From CAWJNF01 sp963844235 (lineage in GTDB: Bacteria; Actinomycetota; Thermoleophilia; Gaiellales; Gaiellaceae): 64,000 nucleotides of DNA. The first letter of the stretch is position 1. Each line of letters opens with the position of its first letter. A program made the position numbers and the translations under genes. The stretch lies in the NCBI GenBank assembly GCA_963844235.1, contig CAWJNF010000004.1, positions 744,001 through 808,000 of the forward strand. Direction: 5' to 3'. Under the pieces are notes generated by a model. That model was not told where the DNA came from. It saw nothing but the letters and a program-made list of their open reading frames with translations, and searched no databases. Below are positions 35,201 through 43,897 of the stretch, piece by piece.

Positions 35201-36712
35201 TCAGAGGTGCTTGCGCAGCATGCCGAAGACGCCGCGGATGATCTCGCGCCCGAGCGCCGTGCCCTCGCGCGACCCGAGGAAGTCGGTCAGCGCGTCGCCG
35301 CCCTTCTCGGAGGCGCGCGCCGCCTCCTTGTGGCGGCGCTTCGGCGTCGGGGCCTGCGCCGGCGGCGCCGGCTGCTCGAGGCGAGCGGCGAGGCGCTCGC
35401 GGGCGCTCTCCCGGTCGGCCCTCGTCCCATAGGCGGCCCAAAGGCTCGAGGCCCGCGCTGCGCCGTCCACGTCGTCGGCGGGAGCCATGCGGGAGGCGGG
35501 CGCGCGCATCCTCGTGTGCACGACAGGGGTCGGCACGCCGTTCTCGGACAGGATCGTGACCGCCGCCTCGCCGATGCCGAGCGACGGCAGCAGCTCCTCG
35601 AGGTCGTAGAAGTCCGACTTCGGGTAGGTGGAGATCGCCGCCTTCAGCGCCTTCGCGTCCTCCGGCGTGAACGCGCGCAGCGCGTGCTGGATCCGGTTGC
35701 CGAGCTGCGCGAGGACGTCCTTGTGCACGTCCTTCGGCACCTGCGTACAGAAGAAGACGCCCACCCCCTTGGAGCGGATCATGCGTACCGTCTGGACGAC
35801 CGAGTCGAGGAAGGCGTCAGTCGCGTCCGCGAAGAGCAGGTGCGCCTCGTCGAAGAAGAAGACGAGCTTGGGCTGCTCGAGATCGCCGACCTCCGGCAGC
35901 TCCTCGAAGAGCTCCGCGAGCAGCCACATGAGCGCCGTCGACCAGAGTCGCGGCTTGTCCTGGACGGCCGACAGCTCGAGGCACGAGACGATGCCGCGTC
36001 CGTCGGGCGCTACGCGCAGGAGATCGGGCACGTTCAGCTGGGGCTCGCCGAAGAACTCCGTGCCGCCGCCGTCCTCGACCGCGACGAGCTTGCGCAGCAG
36101 GACGCCGATCGTCGCGGAGGAGACGCCGCCGATGCCCTTCAGCGACTGCTTGCCCGCATCCGAGTCGAGGTAGGTGAGCAGCGCGCGCAGGTCGGCGAGA
36201 TCGAGCAGCGGGAGGCCGGCCTCGTCCGCGAAGCGGAAAACGAGCGCGAGGCTCTGCTCTTGCGTGTCGTTCGCCTCGAGTACCTTCCCGAGCAGCTGCG
36301 GGCCGAAGTCGGAGACGGTTGCACGAATGGGCACGCCCGGGCCGATGCCGCCGAGCGAGTAGAACTCGACCGGAAAACCTTGCGGCTCGTAGGCGAGGCC
36401 CAGCTCGGCCATCCGCTCGGGAGCGGGCCCGTCGGCTGCGCCCTGTTGCGCCAACCCGGAGAGGTCGCCCTTCACGTCGGCGGCGAAGACAGCTACCCCG
36501 GCTCGTGAGAGCTGCTCTGCGATGCCCTGCAGCGTTTTCGTCTTACCGGTGCCGGTCGCCCCCGCGATGAGGCCGTGGCGGTTCATCATCGCGAGCGGCA
36601 CGCGCACCACCGCCTCGGACACCACCGTACCGTCGTGAACGCCACGGCCGAGATCCAATGCTGCGCCTTCGACCGCGTAGGCTTGCGCGATCGTCTCACC
36701 GAACCCGGCCAT
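35201..36712 (-). CDS. HerA-like DUF853 ATPase
   Basis: 503 residues. Walker A in LIAGATGTGKTKTLQGIAEQ, Walker B in KLVFFFDEAHLLFADA, and the DUF853 segments FAADVKGDLSGLAQQG and IGVLLRKLVAVEDGGGTEFF. The C-terminal tail is basic and Ala-rich. DUF853 proteins are bacterial HerA/FtsK-type hexameric ATPases of unclear function, possibly in DNA end processing or defence. ATG 36712 lies only 10 bases from the divergent PLD gene, so the two must share a very short promoter or one start lies further in. Confidence 0.9.
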   Translation of the reverse strand: MAGFGETIAQAYAVEGAALDLGRGVHDGTVVSEAVVRVPLAMMNRHGLIAGATGTGKTKTLQGIAEQLSRAGVAVFAADVKGDLSGLAQQGAADGPAPERMAELGLAYEPQGFPVEFYSLGGIGPGVPIRATVSDFGPQLLGKVLEANDTQEQSLALVFRFADEAGLPLLDLADLRALLTYLDSDAGKQSLKGIGGVSSATIGVLLRKLVAVEDGGGTEFFGEPQLNVPDLLRVAPDGRGIVSCLELSAVQDKPRLWSTALMWLLAELFEELPEVGDLEQPKLVFFFDEAHLLFADATDAFLDSVVQTVRMIRSKGVGVFFCTQVPKDVHKDVLAQLGNRIQHALRAFTPEDAKALKAAISTYPKSDFYDLEELLPSLGIGEAAVTILSENGVPTPVVHTRMRAPASRMAPADDVDGAARASSLWAAYGTRADRESARERLAARLEQPAPPAQAPTPKRRHKEAARASEKGGDALTDFLGSREGTALGREIIRGVFGMLRKHL

Positions 36713-36722
36713 TGGCGGACTG

Positions 36723-37769
36723 ATGATAGATGTGCGCACGCTCACGGATGGAGGCCAGAGCGCGCTCGACATGGCGCGGCACGTCGCCGCGTTCCTAGAG
36801 GCTTCCAGACACACGCTCGACCTCGCGCTCTACGACATCCGGCTCGACGGTCCCGAGGCTGAGCCCGTCGCGGCGGCGCTCGACGGGGCACTGGCGCGCG
36901 GCGTCGCGATCCGCATCCTCTACAACGTCAACCATCCCGGGCCGATCCCGGTGCCGCCGCCGCCCCAGTCGGTGCCCGACCTGATCGAGGCGCTCCCCTT
37001 CCCGACGAAGGGCATCTCCGGCATCCCCGACCTGATGCACCACAAGTACGCGATCCGCGACGGCGAGGCGGTGCTCACCGGCTCGGCGAACTGGACCGAA
37101 GACTCCTGGTCGCGCCAGGAGAACGTCGTTGCCGCGGTCGGCTCCCGCGAGATCGCGGCCGCCTACCTTGCCGACTTCGAGCAGCTATGGACGCGCGAGC
37201 TCGTCGCGGTCACCGGCGACGTCGACCCGGCCCCGACCGACATCGGGGCCGCGACGGTAGGCGCATGGTTCACGCCGGGTCGTGGCACGTCCCTCGCCCA
37301 CAGGATTGCCCACCGCATCGATCGAGCACGCCGGCGCGTTCGCGTCTGCTCGCCGGTGATCACGTCGGGCCCGATTCTCGGCACGCTCGCTCAGGTCGCG
37401 TCCGACGGCAAGCTCGACGTCGCGGGAGCCGTCGACGCCACCCAGATCACGCAGGTGGTCCACCAGTGGCGCGAGAACGGCAACTCAGCGTGGAAGATCC
37501 CCCTGCTGACCGCAGTCCTCGAGCGCGGGGCCTTCACCGGCAAGCGCTCGATACCCTGGCGGCCCGACTCGGTGCACGACTTCATGCACGCCAAGGTGAC
37601 CATCTGCGACGACACCGTCTTCCTCGGCAGCTTCAACCTGTCGCGCTCGGGCGAGATGAACGCCGAGAACGTGCTCGAGATCCGCGAGCCGGAGCTGGCC
37701 GACCGGCTGGCCGCCTTCGTGGACGACGTGCGACGGCGGTACGAGCGGGTTGACCTGCCGGAACCCTGA
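36723..37769 (+). CDS. Phospholipase D-like domain protein (two HKD motifs)
   Basis: 348 residues with two PLD catalytic motifs: MHHKYAIRDGEAVLTGSANW near residue 102 and FMHAKVTICDDTVFLGSFNL near residue 287, each with HxK and the downstream GSxN. The family includes phospholipases, endonucleases (Nuc, BfiI type) and backbone-cleaving enzymes. With no signal peptide, and divergent from a HerA-like ATPase, a nucleic-acid role is as likely as a lipid one (inference). ATG 36723. Confidence 0.88.
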   Translation: MIDVRTLTDGGQSALDMARHVAAFLEASRHTLDLALYDIRLDGPEAEPVAAALDGALARGVAIRILYNVNHPGPIPVPPPPQSVPDLIEALPFPTKGISGIPDLMHHKYAIRDGEAVLTGSANWTEDSWSRQENVVAAVGSREIAAAYLADFEQLWTRELVAVTGDVDPAPTDIGAATVGAWFTPGRGTSLAHRIAHRIDRARRRVRVCSPVITSGPILGTLAQVASDGKLDVAGAVDATQITQVVHQWRENGNSAWKIPLLTAVLERGAFTGKRSIPWRPDSVHDFMHAKVTICDDTVFLGSFNLSRSGEMNAENVLEIREPELADRLAAFVDDVRRRYERVDLPEP

Positions 37770-37871
37770 GGCTAGTACGACACCGGGCGCGGTAACGTCT
37801 TCGCCTGCTCGATCCAGGCCTCGACCTGGCTCGACGCCGAGCGGCGAGTCTCGAGCATGTCGTCGCGGAGG

Positions 37872-38606
37872 TCAGAACACCTCGTCGGGAAGGCCGAGGC
37901 CGGGCGCAACAGGAACTGCGCCCCGGACCTCGACGCCGCGGCCGCGCATGAACTGGACGAGCTGGCGGTAGTGGTACGCGGCATGCCAGCGCTGGGAGGC
38001 GACGAGCGCCGAGAGCTCGAGCTCACCGCGCGGCGTGGAGACCACCAGGTGGGCGGGCGCCTCGGCGGAGCTCAGCAGGAAGTCGTGCCAGACGCCGGAG
38101 ACCCCGCTGGCGTAGGCATTCAGGGCCGACGCGTTCGTGAGCCGGCGCTCGCGCTCCTCGTCGAGATCCGGATCCCAGTCGAACCGGCCGGTCGCCGACG
38201 CGCCGGCGAGCAGCTCGAGAGGATGGAAGACGTTGACGGTGAGGTTCCGCAGAGTGCGGCCGCGGGAGGGCGTCGGTTCCAGGGCGAGCTCGAAGCCGGC
38301 CTCGTCGAGGTGGTCGCACCAGGCTCGCAGGATCGCCGCGATGTCCCAGCCCGCGGCGATCCACTCGCCACCATCGGGACCGGGCAGGCCGAGCGCGGCC
38401 GAGATCTGAGAGACGTGGAAGAGCGGCGTGACCTCGCCGTCGATGACGAGCGCCGGTAGGGGTGGCCGACCGAGCTCGTCCCAGCGGCGCGACCCTACCT
38501 GCTCCGTCGCGTCCCAGACCCGGTGCTCGACGTCATGCTTGCCAAGGAACTCCCTGGCCGCGGCGCACGTCGCTCAGGACGGCCGCAGGTAGAGCTCGAC
38601 GGTCAT
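37872..38606 (-). CDS. Candidate selenoprotein: glutaredoxin-like domain fused to a DinB-like domain
   Basis: An ATG at 38606 opens MTVELYLRPS, then UGA at codon 11 (38574-38576), then ATCAAAREFLGKHDVEHRVW in the same frame on to a TGA at 37872. The UGA falls on the first Cys of a glutaredoxin-type RPSCxxC motif (Cys14 is the second), giving U-A-T-C. Residues 1-80 look like a thioredoxin-fold domain (LPALVIDGEVTPLFHVSQI). Residues 85-244 look like a DinB/thiol-S-transferase four-helix domain with FHPLELLAG and the His-rich QRWHAAYHYRQLVQF. No frame loss occurs across 234 codons after the UGA. Alternatives: a TGC-to-TGA mutation or error. Confidence 0.72.
38541..38558 (-). promoter_or_regulatory. 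SECIS-like hairpin downstream of the UGA
   Basis: In the mRNA, 15 nt after the UGA, GCCAGGG-AGUU-CCUUGGC forms a 7-bp stem (one G-U) with a tetraloop carrying G in its second position; the loop starts 22 nt after the UGA. Bacterial SECIS elements are expected within the coding sequence about 16-37 nt downstream of the UGA, with a small apical loop and a G near its 5' side. Proposed from geometry only. Confidence 0.45.
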
Positions 38607-38629
38607 CCGGAAAGCCTACGCGGCGCGGC

Positions 38630-38859
38630 GGGCCGGTCGGCGACCGGCCCCCACGGGTTGCACCGCCAGCGTAGGGGCCGGATATATCCGGCCCCTACAA
38701 CGCGTGGCCCGCGCTACGGCGGGCCGGATGAGATCCGGCCCCTACACATCCCAACGCGGCGGTTGGCGGATCAAGCGCCTGCCGCGAGTTCCGTAGGGGC
38801 CGCGACGTATTCAGGATGGCCTACGCGGCGCGTAGGGGCCGGATATATCCGGCCCCTAC
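38630..38859. repeat. REP-like palindrome cluster D (5 copies)
   Basis: Copies at 38630-38653 (GGGCCGGTCGGCGACCGGCCCC variant with compensating arms), 38671-38698 and 38832-38859 (both perfect 28-bp palindromes with ATAT centre), 38721-38745 (GATGAGATC centre) and a half copy near 38791-38823. The last full copy supplies the TAG stop of aceK. Confidence 0.85.
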
Positions 38860-40643
38860 TGATGCCCGGCCGCGCGAAGATCGACCACCGCGCCGTCCCC
38901 GAACCGCTCACAGAAGCGGGCCGATTCCGGGTAGGGGAAGAAGTCGACGACTTCGCCCCGGGCCACCTGCCGCTGGCAGGCACGCCAGAACTCGGCCCCG
39001 AGCAGCTCCGCGTGGTGCTCGAGGAAGGCCTCGCGCACGCGCGGCTCGCCGAGCAGGAAGGACTCGAACTCCTCGGGGAACACATCGAGCGGCCCGACGG
39101 GGTACCAGGCTTCCTCGGCCAGCTCCGCCTCCGGGTTCGGAGCGGGCGGGATGGCGCGGAAGACGCAGTCCGTCAGGTACTCGATCTCGTCGTAGTCGTA
39201 GAACACGGCGCGGCCGTGGCGGTTCACGCCGAAGTTCCGCCACAGCATGTCGCCGGGGAACACGTTCGCGATCGCGAGCTCGCGGATCGCGTCGCCGTAC
39301 TCGTGCACGGCGTGTTCCAGCTGTTCCGGTGTCGCGCTCTCCAGGTAGACGTTGAGCGGGATCAGGCGACGCTCCACGTAGCAGTGCCTCACGAGGAGAT
39401 CGTCGCCGTCGTGCTCGACCGACGACAGCGCCAGCCGTTCCAGTTGGTCGACCAGCTCAGGGGCGAAGCGCTCGAGCGGCAGCGCCAGGTTCGTGAACTC
39501 GAGCGCGTCGACCATCCGGCCGACCCTGTCGACCTCGTGGGCCATCGTGAACTTCCGCTTCACGGTCTCGCGGTCCACGTCCTTCGACGGGCCGAACTCG
39601 TCCTTGATGACCTTGAACACGTAGGGGTAGGACGGCAGGTTGAACACGTGCATGACGAGCCCCCGGGTGCCAGGCGCCTCGACGAACTCGTCCTGGGAGT
39701 GATGCAGGTGGTGGAGGAGGTCGCGGTAGAACAGCGTCTTGCCCTGCTTCGCCAGGCCGAGCGCCGTGTAGAGCTCCGACCGCGGTTTCGCGGGCATCAG
39801 CGTCCGCAGGAACTGCACGTAGCCCGAGGGCACGTCCATGTCGACCATGAAGTAGGCGCGCGAGAGCGAGAAGACGGTGCTGATCGAGTCCGCGTCGAGC
39901 AGGATCGTGTCGAGCACCAGGCGGCCGTCGCCGCCGTGGAGGACCGGGACGACGAACGGGGTCTCCCTGTGGCCGTCCACCACCTTGCCGACAACGTGGG
40001 CCGCCTTGTTGCGGTAGAAGGCGGAGCTCAGCACCTGGATCTGATGGTTGGGCTCCGGTGCCGGCCACGTCCCGCCCTCGTGCTCGAGCAGGGCCCGGAC
40101 GACGTGGTCGACGTCGCGATCGAGGTCGGCGAAGGGTCGCCGCCAACCGAAGTCGGCGAACAGGCGGCGAAGGGTCGCAGCCACGCCCGTCTCGGCCGGG
40201 TAGTAGCTGCGGTAGATGGGTGGATCCGACTCGATGTACTCGGTCGAGACCACAGCGCGCACGAAGATGACGTCGTTGTGCGCGTAGGTGCGATGCAGGA
40301 TCCGGGTGATCACGGAGTTGAAGAACGTCTCGGCGAGCTCCGGCCGCTTGTGGTCGACGAGCAGGCCGATGTAGTGCAGCTTCACCTGCTGCCAGGTGGC
40401 GCCGTCGAGCTCCTCGGCCGCGAGGTCGCCGCGAAGCCGCTCGACGCACTCCCTCACGCGCTCGTCGTAGAAGCGGATCCGCTCTCTTACCGCCCGTTGC
40501 GCGTCGACCCAGTCGGCGAGCTCGAAGCGCTCCTTGGCCCGCGCGCTCGTCTCGCGAAAGAGTCGGTAGTGCCTGTCGAACCCCTCGACGAGCACCTCCG
40601 CGATGCGAGTCACGAGTGCCGGCGCTGCGGGCCTCTCCGTCAT
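38856..40643 (-). CDS. aceK: Isocitrate dehydrogenase kinase/phosphatase
   Basis: 595 residues, close to the E. coli length of 578. Recognisable AceK segments: ETFFNSVITRILHRTYAHND, ESDPPIYRSYYP, the kinase ATP-loop YPYVFKVIKDEFGPSKDVDR, FTMAHEVDRVGRMVDALEFT and VFYDYDEIEYLTDCVFRAIP. The bifunctional enzyme phosphorylates and inactivates isocitrate dehydrogenase to direct carbon into the glyoxylate shunt. It lies divergently beside icd (92-base gap). ATG 40643 fits the family N-terminus; a GTG at 40709 also reads in frame. Its stop codon lies in a REP palindrome. AceK is rare outside Proteobacteria. Confidence 0.95.
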   Translation of the reverse strand: MTERPAAPALVTRIAEVLVEGFDRHYRLFRETSARAKERFELADWVDAQRAVRERIRFYDERVRECVERLRGDLAAEELDGATWQQVKLHYIGLLVDHKRPELAETFFNSVITRILHRTYAHNDVIFVRAVVSTEYIESDPPIYRSYYPAETGVAATLRRLFADFGWRRPFADLDRDVDHVVRALLEHEGGTWPAPEPNHQIQVLSSAFYRNKAAHVVGKVVDGHRETPFVVPVLHGGDGRLVLDTILLDADSISTVFSLSRAYFMVDMDVPSGYVQFLRTLMPAKPRSELYTALGLAKQGKTLFYRDLLHHLHHSQDEFVEAPGTRGLVMHVFNLPSYPYVFKVIKDEFGPSKDVDRETVKRKFTMAHEVDRVGRMVDALEFTNLALPLERFAPELVDQLERLALSSVEHDGDDLLVRHCYVERRLIPLNVYLESATPEQLEHAVHEYGDAIRELAIANVFPGDMLWRNFGVNRHGRAVFYDYDEIEYLTDCVFRAIPPAPNPEAELAEEAWYPVGPLDVFPEEFESFLLGEPRVREAFLEHHAELLGAEFWRACQRQVARGEVVDFFPYPESARFCERFGDGAVVDLRAAGHQ

Positions 40644-40735
40644 CCCGTCCAGAGCGTAGACCACGACTGGGCCCGGCTCGACGCGGCGCCGGTAGCTTTC
40701 CGGATACACGACGCAGAGCCAGCAAAGGGAGCAGC

Positions 40736-41983
40736 ATGAGCACCGTTTCCCCGATCACGGTTCCCGAGGGCGGAACGCGGATCGTCCCCGGCGAGCCGGT
40801 GCCCGACAATCCGATCATCCCGTTCATCGAGGGTGACGGGATCGGTGTGGACATCACGCCCGTCATGAAGGCCGTCGTCGACGCCGCCGTCGCGAAGGCG
40901 TACGACGGCCGGCGCGCGATCCACTGGATGGAGATCTACGCGGGGGAGAAGTCGACGCGGCTCTACGGCGCCGACGTGTGGCTGCCCGGGGAAACGCTGG
41001 AGGTCGTCAAGGAGTTCGTCGTCGCGATCAAGGGCCCGATGACGACGCCGGTGGGTGGGGGCATCCGCTCGCTGAACGTCGCCCTCCGGCAGGAGCTCGA
41101 CCTGTACGTGTGCCTGCGCCCGGTGCGGTGGTTCCGCGGCGTGCCGAGCCCGCTCAAGGATCCGTCGCAGACCGACATGGTGATCTTCCGGGAGAACACC
41201 GAGGACATCTACGCCGGGATCGAATGGGAGGCCGAGTCGGAGGGCGCGCGCGAGGTGATCGCGTTCCTGCAGGAGCAGATGGGCGTGCGCAAGATCCGCT
41301 TCCCGGAGACGTCGGGGATCGGCATCAAGCCCGTGTCTCGCGAGGGGACCGAGCGGCTGGTACGCAAGGCGATCCGCTACGCGATCGACAACGAGCGGCG
41401 CTCGGTGACGCTCGTGCACAAGGGCAACATCCAGAAGTTCACCGAGGGCGCCTTCCGGGACTGGGGCTACGAGCTTGCCGTGCGGGAGTTCGGCGCCGCG
41501 CCGCTCGACGGTGGGCCCTGGATGACGCTGCCGAGCCCTGAGAGCGGCGGCCAGATCGTCGTCAAGGACGTGATCGCCGATGCGTTCCTGCAGCAGATCC
41601 TGCTGCGGCCGGCCGAGTACGACGTGATCGCCACAACCAATCTGAACGGCGACTACATCTCCGATGCGCTCGCCGCTCAGGTCGGGGGGATCGGCATCGC
41701 GCCCGGGGCCAACATGTCGGACGACGTCGCCATGTTCGAGGCGACGCACGGCACAGCCCCGAAGTACGCGGGCCAGGACAAGGTCAACCCCGGCTCCCTG
41801 ATCCTCTCAGCCGAGATGATGCTGCGCCATCTCGGCTGGCGGGAGGCCGCCGACCTGATCGTCTCGTCGATGGAGGCGGCAATCGTCGACAGGCAGGTGA
41901 CCTACGACTTCGCGCGCCTCATGGAGGGCGCGAACGAGATCTCCTGCTCGGCGTTCGGTCAGGCGATGATCGAGCGGATGTGA
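40736..41983 (+). CDS. icd: NADP-dependent isocitrate dehydrogenase
   Basis: 415 residues, closely resembling enterobacterial Icd: IIPFIEGDGIGVDITPVMKA, GPMTTPVGGGIRSLNVALRQ with the AceK-regulated serine (Ser112 here, Ser113 in E. coli), FRENTEDIYAGIEW, and the cofactor region EATHGTAPKYAGQDKVNPGS. It oxidises isocitrate to 2-oxoglutarate and CO2 in the TCA cycle. ATG 40736 has AAGGGAG upstream. It overlaps the next ABC gene by 4 bases (GTGA). Type and regulation match proteobacterial icd, so joint transfer with aceK is plausible. Confidence 0.97.
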   Translation: MSTVSPITVPEGGTRIVPGEPVPDNPIIPFIEGDGIGVDITPVMKAVVDAAVAKAYDGRRAIHWMEIYAGEKSTRLYGADVWLPGETLEVVKEFVVAIKGPMTTPVGGGIRSLNVALRQELDLYVCLRPVRWFRGVPSPLKDPSQTDMVIFRENTEDIYAGIEWEAESEGAREVIAFLQEQMGVRKIRFPETSGIGIKPVSREGTERLVRKAIRYAIDNERRSVTLVHKGNIQKFTEGAFRDWGYELAVREFGAAPLDGGPWMTLPSPESGGQIVVKDVIADAFLQQILLRPAEYDVIATTNLNGDYISDALAAQVGGIGIAPGANMSDDVAMFEATHGTAPKYAGQDKVNPGSLILSAEMMLRHLGWREAADLIVSSMEAAIVDRQVTYDFARLMEGANEISCSAFGQAMIERM

Positions 41984-43002
41984 GCCCTCCCCACGCTCGC
42001 ACAGCCGATGAGCGTGGCATCGAGGTCGAGGGCCTCGTCCGAGAGTTCAAGGGCGGCATCCGCGCAGTCGACGGCATCGACCTCCGTGTCGCTCCGGGCG
42101 AGATCTACGGCTTCCTCGGCCCCAACGGCGCCGGGAAGTCAACGACCGTCCACGTCCTGACGACGCTTCTCCCTCCCACCGCCGGCCGCGCGCGCGTCGC
42201 GGGCTTCGACGTCGTCGCGGAGGGCCCGCGGGTGCGGGAAGCGATCGGCGCGGCGTTGCAGGAGGCGGCCCTCGACCCACTGCTCACGGGCCGCGAGCAT
42301 CTGCGGCTGCAGACGGCGCTACACGCGCTCCCGCGGGGGCAGCGACAGCAGCGAGGTCAGGAACTGCTCGACCGCGTCGGCCTCTCCGAAGCGGCTGACC
42401 GGAAGGTGCGGACGTACTCCGGCGGCATGAAGCGGCGTCTCGATCTCGCGCTCGCGCTCGTCCACCACCCGCGCCTGCTCTTCCTCGACGAGCCGACGAC
42501 CGGACTCGATCCCCAGAGCCGGACCGCGCTATGGGAGGAGGTCGGCCGCCTCGCCCACGAGGACGGCGTCACGGTCTTCCTGACGACGCAGTACCTGGAA
42601 GAGGCGGATGTCCTGGCTGACCGGGTGGGCATCATCGACCACGGCCACATCGTGGCCGAGGGAACTCCGGCGGCGCTGAAGGCGGAGATCGGCCGGCCTC
42701 GACTCGAAGCAGTGCCGGCAGACCCGGCGGACCGGGAGGCGATCGCGAGCGTCCTCGCCGACTTCGGCGAGCCCTGTGCGGGGGCGCCTCGTACCGTCGC
42801 CGTGCGACTAGCCCACGGCGCGGAGGATCTCGCCGGCGTCGTGCGCGCGCTCGATGCCCACACGCTGCGTGTCGCCGACCTGCAGCTCCATGCCCCGTCG
42901 CTCGACGACGTCTTCCTGGCCAAGACGGGACACACGCTGGAAGGGGCCGGCGACGAGCCCGTACCGGAGGCCGTGGCCGTAGGAGCCGATCGGGCCGGAT
43001 GA
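41980..43002 (+). CDS. ABC-2 transporter ATP-binding protein (DrrA-like)
   Basis: 340 residues. Walker A GPNGAGKSTT, signature TYSGGMKRRLDLALALVH, Walker B LLFLDEPTTGLDPQSR and the DrrA-type C-terminal extension (LQLHAPSLDDVFLAKTGHTL). With the two following permeases it forms an ABC-2 exporter for drugs, lipids or polysaccharide. GTG 41980 overlaps the icd stop. The last codons (RAG) and the TGA lie inside a REP-like palindrome (42992-43016), exactly as in nudC. Confidence 0.93.
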   Translation: MSPPHARTADERGIEVEGLVREFKGGIRAVDGIDLRVAPGEIYGFLGPNGAGKSTTVHVLTTLLPPTAGRARVAGFDVVAEGPRVREAIGAALQEAALDPLLTGREHLRLQTALHALPRGQRQQRGQELLDRVGLSEAADRKVRTYSGGMKRRLDLALALVHHPRLLFLDEPTTGLDPQSRTALWEEVGRLAHEDGVTVFLTTQYLEEADVLADRVGIIDHGHIVAEGTPAALKAEIGRPRLEAVPADPADREAIASVLADFGEPCAGAPRTVAVRLAHGAEDLAGVVRALDAHTLRVADLQLHAPSLDDVFLAKTGHTLEGAGDEPVPEAVAVGADRAG

Positions 43003-43069
43003 GATCCGGCCTCTACGCTCCCGTCCGCCTGACCCGTGGAGGTAGGGGTCGGATATATCCGGCCCCTGC
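42992..43069. repeat. REP-like palindrome cluster E (2 copies)
   Basis: 42992-43016 (GGGCCGGATGAGATCCGGCC core; contains the TGA stop of the ABC ATPase gene) and 43042-43069 (GGGTCGGATATATCCGGCCC, two arm changes). They sit inside an operon, between the ATPase and permease genes, so they cannot be simple complete terminators. Confidence 0.8.
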
Positions 43070-43117
43070 GACGGCACGCGGACGGGCCGCCCGGGATGCG
43101 TCCCTAGAGGGTCGCGC

Positions 43118-43897
43118 GTGAGCTATGCGATCGCGCTTCAGGTGGGAACCGTCGCGCGCCGCTCCGTGCTGCGCACGCTGCGCCAGCCGCTGAACGTCGT
43201 CCCGGCGCTCGGCTTCCCGCTCATCTTCTTCGCCGTCAACAGCGCCGGGCTCGCCTCGATCACCCGCCTGCCGGGGTTCCCGGGAAGCTCGTTCGTCGAC
43301 TTCTTCCTCTCCTTCGCGTTCCTGCAGGGCGCGATCTTCTCCGTCCTCGGCTCGGGGCAGGACCTGGCGCAGGACATCCAGACCGGCTTCTTCAACCGGC
43401 TCTCGCTGACGCCGCTGCGAGGCATCGCGCTCATCGCCGGCCAGCTCGGCGGCGTCTTCGTGCTCGGCCTGGTGCAGGCGATCGTCTTCCTCTGCGTCGG
43501 CTTCGCGGCCGGCGTGCGCCTGGAGAGCGGCGCCGCCGGTGTGCTCGTGCTTATCGTCCTCTTCCTGCTCATCTCGGTCGCGTTCGGGGCGGTCGGAACC
43601 GCGCTCGCGCTCTACGCGGGCACGACCGAGTCGATCCAGAGCGCGTTCCCGATCGCGGTCGTGTTCCTGTGGTTCTCCTCCATGTACCTGCCGCGCAACC
43701 TGATCGAGGCGGACTGGTTTCGGACGCTCGCCACCATCAACCCGGTCTCATACCTGATCGAGGCGATTCGCAGCCTGATCCTGGTCGGCTGGAACACGCA
43801 GGCGCTTGCGCTCGGGTTCGCCTTCGCGGCGGCGATCCTCGTGTTCGGGCTCGCGGTGTCCGCCTACGCCCTCCCGAGGAGGCTGACCCGGACGTGA
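43118..43897 (+). CDS. ABC-2 type permease subunit 1
   Basis: 259 residues with six hydrophobic segments. The ABC-2 family core includes FLQGAIFSVLGSGQDLAQDI, TGFFNRLSLTPLRGIALIAG and the NPVSYLIEAIRSLILVGWNT motif near the C-terminus. It works with the DrrA-like ATPase upstream and the paralogous permease downstream, whose GTG start overlaps this stop by 4 bases. GTG 43118. Confidence 0.9.
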   Translation: MSYAIALQVGTVARRSVLRTLRQPLNVVPALGFPLIFFAVNSAGLASITRLPGFPGSSFVDFFLSFAFLQGAIFSVLGSGQDLAQDIQTGFFNRLSLTPLRGIALIAGQLGGVFVLGLVQAIVFLCVGFAAGVRLESGAAGVLVLIVLFLLISVAFGAVGTALALYAGTTESIQSAFPIAVVFLWFSSMYLPRNLIEADWFRTLATINPVSYLIEAIRSLILVGWNTQALALGFAFAAAILVFGLAVSAYALPRRLTRT

